NCBI GenBank assembly: GCA_011042705.1
Contig: DRBW01000184.1
Span: forward strand, 1 to 13,368
From: Caldifarciminota bacterium
Lineage (GTDB): Bacteria > Hydrothermota > Hydrothermia > B15-G9 > DRBW01
Direction of reading: 5' to 3'
DNA: 13,368 bases
A model generated the notes under the pieces. The model was not told the DNA's origin. It ran no database searches and was given only the letters and a program-made list of their open reading frames with translations. Positions 1 through 7,549 of the stretch are shown one piece after another; the stretch's first letter is position 1, and each line of letters starts with the position of its first letter. A program made the translations under genes and the position numbers.

Positions 1-528
1 ACCCTGGACGACGCTGCCGGGGAGGCTTTCGATAAGGTGGCGAAGATGCTCGGCCTGCCATACCCCGGGGGGCCCGAGATAGATCGGCTGGCGAAGGAGG
101 GAGACCCCGATTTTCACCGGTTTCCCAGGTCGAGGGTCGGAGGCTTTGACTTCAGTTTCAGCGGGATCAAGACCTCCGTCCTCTATTACCTTCGTGATCA
201 CGGCGAGGATTTCGCGATGGAACATCTGGCCGATATAGCTGCCTCCTTTCAGGAGGCGGTCGTGGACATGTTGCTCTCCAAAACTATCAAGGCGGTGAGG
301 AAACTCCGTGCCGAAAAGGTGGCCGTTGTCGGTGGCGTCTCTCTTAACAGCAGGTTGAGGGAGAAATTTTCCGGGACTCTGGGGAAAATGACACGCGTTT
401 ATTTTCCCGAGCCCCAGTACTGCGGAGACAACGCCGCCATGATAGGAGCTGCTGCCTTGATGAGGTTTGAGAGGGGGCAGAAATCCCCGCTGACCCTTTC
501 AGCCGACCCCGATCTAAGACTTCTTTGA
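1..528 (+). CDS. tsaD: TsaD, tRNA N6-threonylcarbamoyladenosine synthesis protein (3' part, start outside window)
   Basis: This is the C-terminal part of the universal t6A37 enzyme. It moves the threonylcarbamoyl group from threonylcarbamoyl-AMP to A37 of ANN-decoding tRNAs in the cytoplasm, together with TsaB and TsaE. The frame is open from base 1 (TLDDAAGEAFDKVAKMLGL). It carries the family's Gly-rich stretch PYPGGPEIDRLA, the FSFSGIKTSVLYY motif, VVGGVSLNSRLR, and the terminal PEPQYCGDNAAMIGAAAL. In that last motif the Asp encoded at 427-429 corresponds to the conserved metal-ligand Asp of the 'C(T/G)DNAAMI' signature. The upstream half with the HxxxH metal motif lies outside the window. 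The gene ends at TGA 526-528 and overlaps the convergent sensor gene by 15 bp. Its internal ATG at 49 is not a real start, because the conserved sequence continues upstream. Identification is secure; only completeness is unknown. Confidence 0.96.
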   Translation, partial: TLDDAAGEAFDKVAKMLGLPYPGGPEIDRLAKEGDPDFHRFPRSRVGGFDFSFSGIKTSVLYYLRDHGEDFAMEHLADIAASFQEAVVDMLLSKTIKAVRKLRAEKVAVVGGVSLNSRLREKFSGTLGKMTRVYFPEPQYCGDNAAMIGAAALMRFERGQKSPLTLSADPDLRLL

Positions 529-3500
529 CATCTTGACCTTATAGAGGCCCTTGTCGGCCACACGAATGAGGGTCTGGAGGTCGGTGCCGTCCATGGGATA
601 GGTGGCGAGTCCATAGGAAAATCCCGGGAAAGGCAGTATGACCTCGTCGAGGAGAACGCTGAGTTTTGTGATGTAGCGCAGGAGGTTGTCGAGATGGTTT
701 TTTGCCTCCTCCTTTGTGGTTCCGGGCAGGACCAGGATGAACTCATCGCCTCCATATCGAACGACCATGTCGTCCTTTCGGAGGTTCTCCTTGAGGACTT
801 TTACGAGGGTCTTAAGCACCTCATCGCCGGCGGGATGGCCGTACCGATCGTTTATGGCCTTGAGCCCATCGAGATCTATGAAAGCGATGGTGAAGACGTT
901 CTTTTTCAGATCCTCGAGTTTTAGCTCCAGGCTGCGGAACGTGTGGGCTCCCGTCAGCCTGTCGGACAACACCGCCGATTCCATCTCTCTATATTTCATG
1001 GCCAGCTCCACGGCTGTGGCCAGGTAAGCTGACAGGGCTTCGTAGAATCGGAGGTCTTCGCCGGTAAAGGAATTTTTCTCCCTGTTCTCCACATCCAGAA
1101 CGCCGATGAGATCATCCCCGAGGAGCAGCGGCACGGCGAGTTCTGATCCCGTTTTCATTCCAGCAGGGGCGATGTAGCGGTCTTCCGCGCCCGTGTCGTT
1201 CACGAGGATCGACTTTTTGGTCTCGGCCACCAGTCCTACGATTCCCTTTCCCCTTCCTATAACGAGTCCTCTAAGGGAGACGGGGAGTCCTCTGTCGGCA
1301 GCCACCCTCAGGTTCCCATCCTGGTCACGGACGAAGATGGTGAGTATCTGGTGCTTGCTGACCTCCTGAATGACCTCCAGCACTTCATCGAGAAACTGAT
1401 CCAGGTTTTTGAGGTTCTTGATCTCCTCGGAAATGCGGTAGAGCACTATCAGCCTCCTCATGGCAAAGAAAGCTTCCTTACGGAAGCTGTCCATGGGGGA
1501 GAACTCCGCCGGAGCAGATTTCGGTATGCGTTTGAATATCTTAGGGATGACCTTTTTCGCTGCCTCGAGGACCTGGGGGTCCCATTTTTCCCTGAGCTCT
1601 TCGAGCCTCTTGAGCGCGGCTTTCATCGAGGAGATTTTGCCTTCTCCTTTCCTGCTGACGATGGCATCGAAGGTCTCCGCGAGGCTCAGTATCCTCGCCT
1701 CCAGTGGAATTTTCTCTCCTTTCAGTCCCTCAGGGAACCCCGATCCGTCGTAACGCTCGCTGTGGTATCTTATCCATGGTGCCAGTTCTCTGAGCGCCGA
1801 GATTTCCTCTATGAGAGTGGCTCCGAAAACCGGATGCAGCTCCACTATTTTTCGCTCTTCGGGGTCCAGATATTTGAGGCCCACCTCCGCTTTTGCCAGT
1901 ATGGTATCCGGTATGACTATTTTCCCTATGTCGTGCAGAAGTCCTGCCTGATACAGTTTGTTGAGTTTCTCCTCGTTGAACCCGAGTTCCCTGCCTATTT
2001 CCCTCGCGATGAAGGCTACCCTCTCGGAGTGTCCCTTCACGTTAATTCCCTTGATTTCCATCGCCCTTATGAGGGTTTTCACGATGTCGTAGGAGCTGTA
2101 TCTTTTGAGTTCCTGATATGTCTTGTTTTCGATGATCAGTGCGAGGTGGTCGGCGACGGACTCCACGAATTTCTTTTCCTCCTCGGTGAATTTGCGTTCA
2201 CGGGAGGACATGATGGAGATGTAGCCATAGATCGGCTCGCCCTTGCTCGATTTTATGGGCACCGAGATGATTACCTTGAGATTTTTGAGGTCCGGATGAT
2301 CGGCGATTCTGCTGAATTCACGATATTCTGTCGGGATCCCGATGCCGTTGAGGCCGGTGGCCAGGATATTTTCCATTTCCGAAAGGCTGAGGCTCTTTAG
2401 TTTCTCTATGTTTTGAGCCGAGAAGCCGAAACTTGCCTTGACCTTGAGTCCGTCCTTCTCGAACAGCTGTATCAGGCCCTTTTCAAGCCTGAGTGACCTC
2501 AGGAGTTCCCACAGGGTGGTATCGAGGATCTCGTCAAGGCTCATGCCCTCCCAGAATTTCGAGATGATGCTGTAAAGGACTGGCAGCCTGTAGAAGGTGA
2601 TGGTGGATCTGTATCGGATCTGGTCGAGCTCCGCGAGTAAGGGATTCTCATGGAGTTCCCTTTTGGGCTTCAGGACCTTAAGGGCAATGCGAACTATCTC
2701 GGGGTCCCACTGGATTCCCGCGCCCTCCCTCAACACCCGTTTTGCGTCCCTGGTCGAAAGCTTGCTCCTGTAAGGCCTGTCAGTGGTCAGAGCGTCGAAG
2801 GCATCGGCCACCGCAATTATCCTTGATCCCAGGGGGATCGATTCTCCTTTCAGGCCGCTCGGATATCCGGTCCCGTCATAGCGTTCGTGATGGTAGCGGA
2901 CCCAATCGGCTGCCTCCTTGAAGGAGAAGATGTTTTTCAGCACCATGTAGCTCAAAATCGGGTGGAGCTTAACTATTTCCCATTCCGATACCGAGAGGCT
3001 CCCGGGTTTCAGCAGGATCACGTAAGGAATTCCCACCTTTCCGATGTCGTGAAGCAGTGCGGCGTATTCCAGGGTCTCGAGTTCCTGTGCCTCTAAGCCC
3101 AGTGCCTTTCCGATGCTGACAGCGTATTCAGCAACCCTCTCGGAATGGCCTCTTGTGTAGGGATCGCTGAGCTCCACTGCTTTGGAAAGGGAGAGAACCA
3201 CCTGTTTGGAGAGTTTCCTGAGTTCCTTTGCCCTTTCGAGGGCGGATATGCCGATGGATAGCTGGTTGGCGAGGGATTTCAGAAAACGAATCTGGGAAGG
3301 ATCCAGCTGAAGTTCTCCTCGGGAGAAAAAGGCTATGAAGCCGGCTTTATCGCCGTTTTCCTGGGTTGAGAGCGGACTCAAATTGACGAGATGTAATCCG
3401 CTTTCCCGCAATTTATTGAGAAGCCTTTCGGGAATCTCACCGTCGAGGATCTGTCCAGGGAGAAGCTCCGCCAGATAACCTGCGGGAATTCCGGAACAGG

Positions 3501-5319
3501 ATTTTATCGCTCCCTCATGGGTGACGGCTGCGATGATCCCGGCGTCCATCCCGAGCAGGTCCTTGCTGAGGGTAAGAGACTTTTCGAGTATGTCCTGCAG
3601 TTCCTCTCCACGGGTGAAGCTCTGGGATATATCGAGCAATAGGGAGAGCTGTTTCCTGTGCTCCTCCAGGTTTTTCAGGATTCTGGAGTTCATCAGAGCG
3701 ATGGAGATCTGATCTCCGAGAGCCTGCGCGAGCTCTATCTCTTCCCTGGCATAACGTCGCCTCCGCAGGTGATAGATGTCAAGATGTCCGGTTGTTATTT
3801 CCCTTTCATAGAGAGGGACGAAGAGCGCTGACCTGGGGAAGCCCGTGCCTCTGGCCGATCTCCTGAGAGGGATCTCCTCGAAGCAGATGGGCTCGCCCTC
3901 AGCCATCAGTTTTCTGCCCGTTTCCTCGGCAAATTCTCTGAATTCATCAGAGTCCAGGACCTTTTCGGTATCGGTGGTGAAGATCCTGTTCGGACGGCCG
4001 TCACCATACATCCATATCTCGATTATGTCAGCTCCGAGTAGGCCCCGTGCGGCCAGATCCACCTCCATAAATACTTTGCTCAGGTCGAGTTCGGCACGGA
4101 GTCTCTTTGATATCTTTATGAGACTTTTGAGCTCGCTGTGAGATATGGACTTTATGTATGCGAGGGCGACGTTATTGGCGAAGACCCGCAGATAATGAAG
4201 GTCGTCCCGTGTGAATGAATCCCGTTCCCTGCGTATAACAGCTATGCATCCGAGGATTCTCTCCCCGCTCTTAAGCGGTGAGGCCATTATGGTTCCGCCT
4301 TTTAACTCCAGTCCAAAGTGATCTTCCCTCACGGGCTCTCTGAGCGTTATTCCACCGCTCAGGACGCTGTCGAGAACAGGGATCTCTTCTATTTTGAACT
4401 TCTTCCCCGCGAAGGATTCGGCATTCAGCCCCGCCGCTGCTTTGATCAACATCTCCCTCTCACCGGGCGTCTTGACGGCGATCAGGGCGAGGTCTGCCTC
4501 GAAGAGTTTCTGTGTCTCCTCGGCCGTCTTTTTCAGAAATTTATTCTCGTCTTCCTCGTAAATGAGCTCGAGGACGAGCCTGCCTATGCCCTGTAGTCTC
4601 TTCTCCCTTATGTCGAGATTTCTGGTCAATCTGCTGAAACGCCTGGCGATCTCTCCGAATATGTCTTTTCTGGCGGTGATTCCGGACGCCGGCTGTTTTC
4701 CCTCCTGAAGGAATCTGATGGAGCTCGCGAGTTTAGAGAGAGGTTTGACAAAGATGTTTCGCGTCAGGTAAAGCAGTGAGATCAGCAAGAAGAGAAGGGC
4801 GAGGAGGATCGATGAGACAGCCAGGTTTTTCTCAAAATGAATCGGACCCAGAACCTTTCCCTCGTCAGTGATGCTCCCCACATACCATTTCAGAGGAGGG
4901 AAGTACCTTAGCGAGACTTTCAGGGACTTCCCGTCCAGAGGGGATTCCATGGTGAAGGGTTCTATTTCCCTGAACTTTTCCCCCCTCAGGTCTACTGTGA
5001 CGTGGCTCCCTATGAGCTTGTGCATCTCGTCGGGAGCTTGAATGATCTTTCCTGCTTCATCGACCACAAAAAACTTGGCGTCATTCCTTTTCAGTTCCTC
5101 AAGGGCGAGTTTTCGAAGGCGCTCGAGGCCAGCCCCTCTGTTCTCGAGATAGACCTTCTTTACGGAATTATAGGCGGCCTCCGACTCCCGTTTGAGGAGG
5201 AGGTAATTGAAGAGAAGTACGTGCCTCTTTAATGAGATGTTACTGGATAGAAGCAGCCCCGCTCCGACGAGCAATAGGAGCATCGAAAGGGCCAGAGCAA
5301 ATTTTCTGAAGAGTTTCAT
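514..5319 (-). CDS. Membrane-anchored multi-GAF sensor with two HD-GYP domains and a C-terminal GGDEF domain (c-di-GMP turnover)
   Basis: This 1601-residue protein should make and degrade cyclic di-GMP in response to several inputs. Approximate order: TM1 7-27; periplasmic Cache-like sensor 28-164 (FFVVDEAGKI, PLKWYVGSI); TM2 166-187; HAMP 188-240; GAF1 250-390; GAF2 402-555; GAF3 560-705; HD-GYP1 707-880; GAF4 912-1070; HD-GYP2 1080-1265; GAF5 1290-1437; GGDEF 1445-1600. HD-GYP1 keeps the expected metal ligands: H725, H757/D758, H786, H810/H811 and D839 (HHERYDGTGYP at 810-820). HD-GYP2 keeps H1097, H1129/D1130, H1162 and H1186, but has Ser1187 and Glu1215 in place of His and Asp, so it is probably inactive or altered. 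The cyclase has GGDEF at 1523-1527, DLDGLKAIND around 1482, and a product-inhibition RxxD I-site at R1514-D1517. The start ATG overlaps the upstream gene's stop (ATGA); a GGGGGAG Shine-Dalgarno lies at 5326-5334 in + coordinates. The 3' end overlaps tsaD. Domain calls are firm; the signal sensed is unknown. Confidence 0.95.
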   Translation of the reverse strand: MKLFRKFALALSMLLLLVGAGLLLSSNISLKRHVLLFNYLLLKRESEAAYNSVKKVYLENRGAGLERLRKLALEELKRNDAKFFVVDEAGKIIQAPDEMHKLIGSHVTVDLRGEKFREIEPFTMESPLDGKSLKVSLRYFPPLKWYVGSITDEGKVLGPIHFEKNLAVSSILLALLFLLISLLYLTRNIFVKPLSKLASSIRFLQEGKQPASGITARKDIFGEIARRFSRLTRNLDIREKRLQGIGRLVLELIYEEDENKFLKKTAEETQKLFEADLALIAVKTPGEREMLIKAAAGLNAESFAGKKFKIEEIPVLDSVLSGGITLREPVREDHFGLELKGGTIMASPLKSGERILGCIAVIRRERDSFTRDDLHYLRVFANNVALAYIKSISHSELKSLIKISKRLRAELDLSKVFMEVDLAARGLLGADIIEIWMYGDGRPNRIFTTDTEKVLDSDEFREFAEETGRKLMAEGEPICFEEIPLRRSARGTGFPRSALFVPLYEREITTGHLDIYHLRRRRYAREEIELAQALGDQISIALMNSRILKNLEEHRKQLSLLLDISQSFTRGEELQDILEKSLTLSKDLLGMDAGIIAAVTHEGAIKSCSGIPAGYLAELLPGQILDGEIPERLLNKLRESGLHLVNLSPLSTQENGDKAGFIAFFSRGELQLDPSQIRFLKSLANQLSIGISALERAKELRKLSKQVVLSLSKAVELSDPYTRGHSERVAEYAVSIGKALGLEAQELETLEYAALLHDIGKVGIPYVILLKPGSLSVSEWEIVKLHPILSYMVLKNIFSFKEAADWVRYHHERYDGTGYPSGLKGESIPLGSRIIAVADAFDALTTDRPYRSKLSTRDAKRVLREGAGIQWDPEIVRIALKVLKPKRELHENPLLAELDQIRYRSTITFYRLPVLYSIISKFWEGMSLDEILDTTLWELLRSLRLEKGLIQLFEKDGLKVKASFGFSAQNIEKLKSLSLSEMENILATGLNGIGIPTEYREFSRIADHPDLKNLKVIISVPIKSSKGEPIYGYISIMSSRERKFTEEEKKFVESVADHLALIIENKTYQELKRYSSYDIVKTLIRAMEIKGINVKGHSERVAFIAREIGRELGFNEEKLNKLYQAGLLHDIGKIVIPDTILAKAEVGLKYLDPEERKIVELHPVFGATLIEEISALRELAPWIRYHSERYDGSGFPEGLKGEKIPLEARILSLAETFDAIVSRKGEGKISSMKAALKRLEELREKWDPQVLEAAKKVIPKIFKRIPKSAPAEFSPMDSFRKEAFFAMRRLIVLYRISEEIKNLKNLDQFLDEVLEVIQEVSKHQILTIFVRDQDGNLRVAADRGLPVSLRGLVIGRGKGIVGLVAETKKSILVNDTGAEDRYIAPAGMKTGSELAVPLLLGDDLIGVLDVENREKNSFTGEDLRFYEALSAYLATAVELAMKYREMESAVLSDRLTGAHTFRSLELKLEDLKKNVFTIAFIDLDGLKAINDRYGHPAGDEVLKTLVKVLKENLRKDDMVVRYGGDEFILVLPGTTKEEAKNHLDNLLRYITKLSVLLDEVILPFPGFSYGLATYPMDGTDLQTLIRVADKGLYKVKMSKKS

Positions 5320-6989
5320 CTCCGGTTCTCCCCCTTTTCCTCTTTTGACAGCGAAATGCCGGTCCCCTCACATCTGAAGGGATCGTAAAACAGCTCCTCG
5401 ATGTCAAACCGACCCCCGGGCCTCAGTTGAGGCATGAAGTGAATGGTCTTGAGATCAAGTTTCAGGGCGGATAAAAAGAGCTCGGCCATGTCTTCCTCGC
5501 TCTCGGGCGAAGGTATGTTCTTGAAAACCCCGCCGTCAAAGTGCCTTTGAAAGACCGATTGGAGTTTCATGTGAAAAAGCGGGTCCACATCGTAGGGCGA
5601 GGGCAGCAGCGCCTTTACCTCATCGCTCACGTTTCTGGCGTCCCCCGTCCTGCCTGTGCTAAGGAGGGCATCGATATACTCTTTTGTCAGGAGGTCGATT
5701 ATCCGGAGATCCCCTCCGAAGACGTGTTCGAAGTCGAGGGTACCGCTTCGGCCAGAGAGCCTGTGCAGGAGGATGAGGAGGCATGAGCCGGGCTCCAGTC
5801 CCGGACTTGTCCCGGCGATCACCGCTGCTTCGGCGCCGGGCACGAGGCCGAGCAGTACTTTTTCCCTCTCTCCTGCTTCTTCCTCGAGCCTGTGGAACTC
5901 CTTCAGCGCCTCCTTCTTGATGAAAGAGGCTATCTCTTCGGCTATTCTCAAGGTTTCTCCCGATTCGTAGGGAATGCCCATCTTCAGGAGCACTTCTCCG
6001 AAGCCGATCACCCCAAGCGATAGCCTGATCGGTTCGCCGTGAGGTCTTTCTCCTTCTGGTCCGATAGAGATCTCATAGGCGTCCACCAGAAACCGGAGTG
6101 AATTTCGGACCGTGTCGGAAAGCTCTTCCCAGTCCAGCACGGTCTTTTCCCCTTTCTCTTTCAGACATCGGGACAGGTTTATGCTGCCCGAGACACACCC
6201 CTGTCCGTGCCCCGGGAAATTATCTCCACAGGGCGTTGGGGCCGTCTCCCTTATTCCTCTCCAGGTTCCCCGATTCAGAAAGTAAGAGGGGAAGCCCGTT
6301 CTCCTGGTCATGGTGAGAAGCTCTGAGAGAAGGGTTTCGGCCCGAACCCTCCTCATAGCACCTTCCTCTGTGAGGAGTTCTATGCGGCCTCCCCGTTTGA
6401 GCGCGCTGAGAAAACGTCCCGATATCTGTGCGTAGGCCGTCAGATGGGGAGTTGACAGCGGGTTGTGGTCACGGAAAAACCTGAAGGCGGAGAAACTCTC
6501 GAGGTCCAGAGAGATGGAGACGGAAGATGGCCTCTCTATGAAGCCTTCCAGCAAACCCGCCACGCTACCTGCCAGGTTTCCCGGTCCCGTGGTTTCCCTC
6601 TCGGCCTTCAATCTCAGGGCTACCTGACAGCCTTTTTTCGCCGCAGAGGTGGCTCTTTCGAGAACGTCGAAGAGATCAGCGGCTGAATCCAGTGGAATTC
6701 TGAAACCCACGCACGAAAGGAGACACGGCTCCCGGGATCCAGCGTTCAGCATTATCTGGGGCGAGGGGATGAACTTCATGCCGGTCATGAGGGAGAGGAA
6801 GACTCCCTCGTAGTACTCGGCGTCAGCAGGTCCTCCCCTTATCAGCTCCCCCTCGGAGATCTTTCTGGCGATTCTCGCGAATAGTTCCAGAGGGGTCTCC
6901 GCCTTCCCCTTTTCGGAGAAGCGGCGCAAATAGTATGCGCCCAGTATACGGAGGGCTCCCTCCCCGAGTTCAACGGATTCTATAGCCAT
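5316..6989 (-). CDS. Divergent class II (B12-dependent) ribonucleotide reductase-like protein, probably non-canonical
   Basis: This 557-residue protein is related to NrdJ, which reduces ribonucleotides using adenosylcobalamin. Recognisable family segments run in the right order: the N-terminal LGEGALRILGAYYLRR / ETPLELFARIARKI region without an ATP cone, IPSPQIMLNAG (74-84), PCLLSC (88-93), TPCGD (252-256), CVSGSINLSRC (265-275), the LSLGVIGFGEVLLKMGIPY helix region, IAGTSPGLEP (391-400) and FHMKLQSVFQRHFDGGV. The three barrel cysteines appear to be kept (C93, C254, C265). The usual N-x-C-x-E around the radical cysteine is instead T252-P-C254-G-D256. The GGGTGFSFS loop is replaced by KKGCQ (118-122), the RRGA effector/substrate loop is missing, and the PTGTIS phosphate loop reads VPGAEA (383-388). 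The C-terminal CxxC tail is absent. Normal reductase activity is therefore doubtful. TAA directly precedes the ATG, so no upstream start is possible; no Shine-Dalgarno is visible. The gene is coupled to the c-di-GMP sensor. Confidence 0.85.
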   Translation of the reverse strand: MAIESVELGEGALRILGAYYLRRFSEKGKAETPLELFARIARKISEGELIRGGPADAEYYEGVFLSLMTGMKFIPSPQIMLNAGSREPCLLSCVGFRIPLDSAADLFDVLERATSAAKKGCQVALRLKAERETTGPGNLAGSVAGLLEGFIERPSSVSISLDLESFSAFRFFRDHNPLSTPHLTAYAQISGRFLSALKRGGRIELLTEEGAMRRVRAETLLSELLTMTRRTGFPSYFLNRGTWRGIRETAPTPCGDNFPGHGQGCVSGSINLSRCLKEKGEKTVLDWEELSDTVRNSLRFLVDAYEISIGPEGERPHGEPIRLSLGVIGFGEVLLKMGIPYESGETLRIAEEIASFIKKEALKEFHRLEEEAGEREKVLLGLVPGAEAAVIAGTSPGLEPGSCLLILLHRLSGRSGTLDFEHVFGGDLRIIDLLTKEYIDALLSTGRTGDARNVSDEVKALLPSPYDVDPLFHMKLQSVFQRHFDGGVFKNIPSPESEEDMAELFLSALKLDLKTIHFMPQLRPGGRFDIEELFYDPFRCEGTGISLSKEEKGENRR

Positions 6990-6994
6990 TTAAA

Positions 6995-7000
6995 AGAATA
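6995..7000 (-). promoter_or_regulatory. Candidate -10 element (TATTCT) for the RNR-like gene
   Basis: On the minus strand TATTCT ends five bases before the ATG at 6989. A start of transcription about seven bases downstream would fall on or next to the ATG, giving a leaderless message, which fits the lack of a Shine-Dalgarno. No good -35 hexamer is seen at 16-18 bp spacing (ACGATG at 17 bp), so this is a weak call. Confidence 0.3.
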
Positions 7001-7060
7001 GAATGCAAAGCCCCTGCCATCGTTTTTGAGCTTTTTACCCTCCATGGAAAGTCTTTTCCT

Positions 7061-7073
7061 TTGCATAATGCAA
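7061..7073. promoter_or_regulatory. Palindromic operator candidate TTGCAT-A-ATGCAA
   Basis: This is a perfect 6-bp inverted repeat around one central base, in the spacer between the divergent RNR-like and PPC genes. It lies about 25 bp upstream of the PPC gene's -35 and about 70 bp upstream of the RNR-like start. Two further partial copies of TGCAAAG flank it (7004-7010 and 7088-7094). The regulator is unknown; the site does not resemble an NrdR box. Confidence 0.4.
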
Positions 7074-7098
7074 GGATTCTTGAAAAGTGCAAAGGATT

Positions 7099-7127
7099 TT
7101 GACGCTGAGACGAGGACATGCTATAAT
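7099..7127 (+). promoter_or_regulatory. Sigma70-type promoter of the PPC-domain gene
   Basis: The -35 is TTGACG (7099-7104) and the -10 is TATAAT (7122-7127), with a 17-bp spacer. Transcription would start near 7134, placing AAGGAG (7135-7140) in a short leader in front of the ATG at 7147. This position also rules out the longer GTG start at 7087. Confidence 0.85.
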
Positions 7128-7146
7128 AGCGAAAAAGGAGTTGAAA

Positions 7147-7548
7147 ATGATTCTCAAAAAAGCGGGCGATGTGATTGTCATCAGGTATGAAAGAGGGGAG
7201 GATTTTCCCGGAGGCCTCATAGGGCTCCTCGGAGAGGAAGGTTTTTACATCATACTCTCTGCAGCCGGGATGTTGAAGGATGCGGAGCTGGGATATTTCG
7301 ATGGTCAGGAGTACAGGAGGAAGAAATTCGAAGAGGCCGGAGAAGTGGTTAGCCTGTCTGGCTCTTTAATTCCCGGTAGAGAGGGTTCTTTTCACATCCA
7401 CGCTGCTCTTGCCTTCGGAGATCACAGCGTGGCCGGGGGTCATCTCTTCGGGGGAATAGTGGAGAACACGCTGGAGCTCTTCCTTCTCAGGACGGAGATA
7501 AATGCCCGTAGAGTAAAGTCTGGCAGGCTGAACCTTCTCGATTTCTGA
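7147..7548 (+). CDS. PPC/DUF296-domain protein
   Basis: This is a 133-residue single-domain protein of the PPC (plants and prokaryotes conserved, DUF296) fold. The bacterial members are small cytoplasmic trimers whose function is mostly unknown; in plants the domain is attached to AT-hooks. Family signatures are the SLSGSLIPG strand-turn, the HxH motif H83-I-H85 in SFHIHAALAFGDHS, and GGHLFGG with H99. These three histidines match the conserved cluster thought to bind metal in bacterial homologues. Length is typical. The start at 7147 is chosen because it has AAGGAG at 7135-7140 and lies just after a consensus promoter; an in-frame GTG at 7087 lies upstream of that promoter. The gene is divergent from the RNR-like/c-di-GMP operon and ends one base before the convergent beta-propeller gene. 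No DNA-binding extension is seen, so a regulatory role is only a guess. Confidence 0.85.
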   Translation: MILKKAGDVIVIRYERGEDFPGGLIGLLGEEGFYIILSAAGMLKDAELGYFDGQEYRRKKFEEAGEVVSLSGSLIPGREGSFHIHAALAFGDHSVAGGHLFGGIVENTLELFLLRTEINARRVKSGRLNLLDF

Positions 7549-7549
7549 G

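Noticed and set aside
1351..2400. A 349-codon open frame on the plus strand inside the sensor gene
   Set aside because: It is antisense to well-conserved HD-GYP, GAF and linker sequence. Its translation is low-complexity and resembles no family, so it is an open-frame shadow of the codon bias.
5316..6989. One half of a split NrdJ (NrdJa/NrdJb type)
   Set aside because: Segments from the N-terminal region through the late barrel are all present in order, so this is a single shortened, divergent chain rather than one half; no partner half is in the window.
7087..7146. Upstream GTG start for the PPC gene, adding 20 residues
   Set aside because: The extension lies over the -35 and -10 of a consensus promoter, and the PPC fold and Shine-Dalgarno fit the ATG at 7147.
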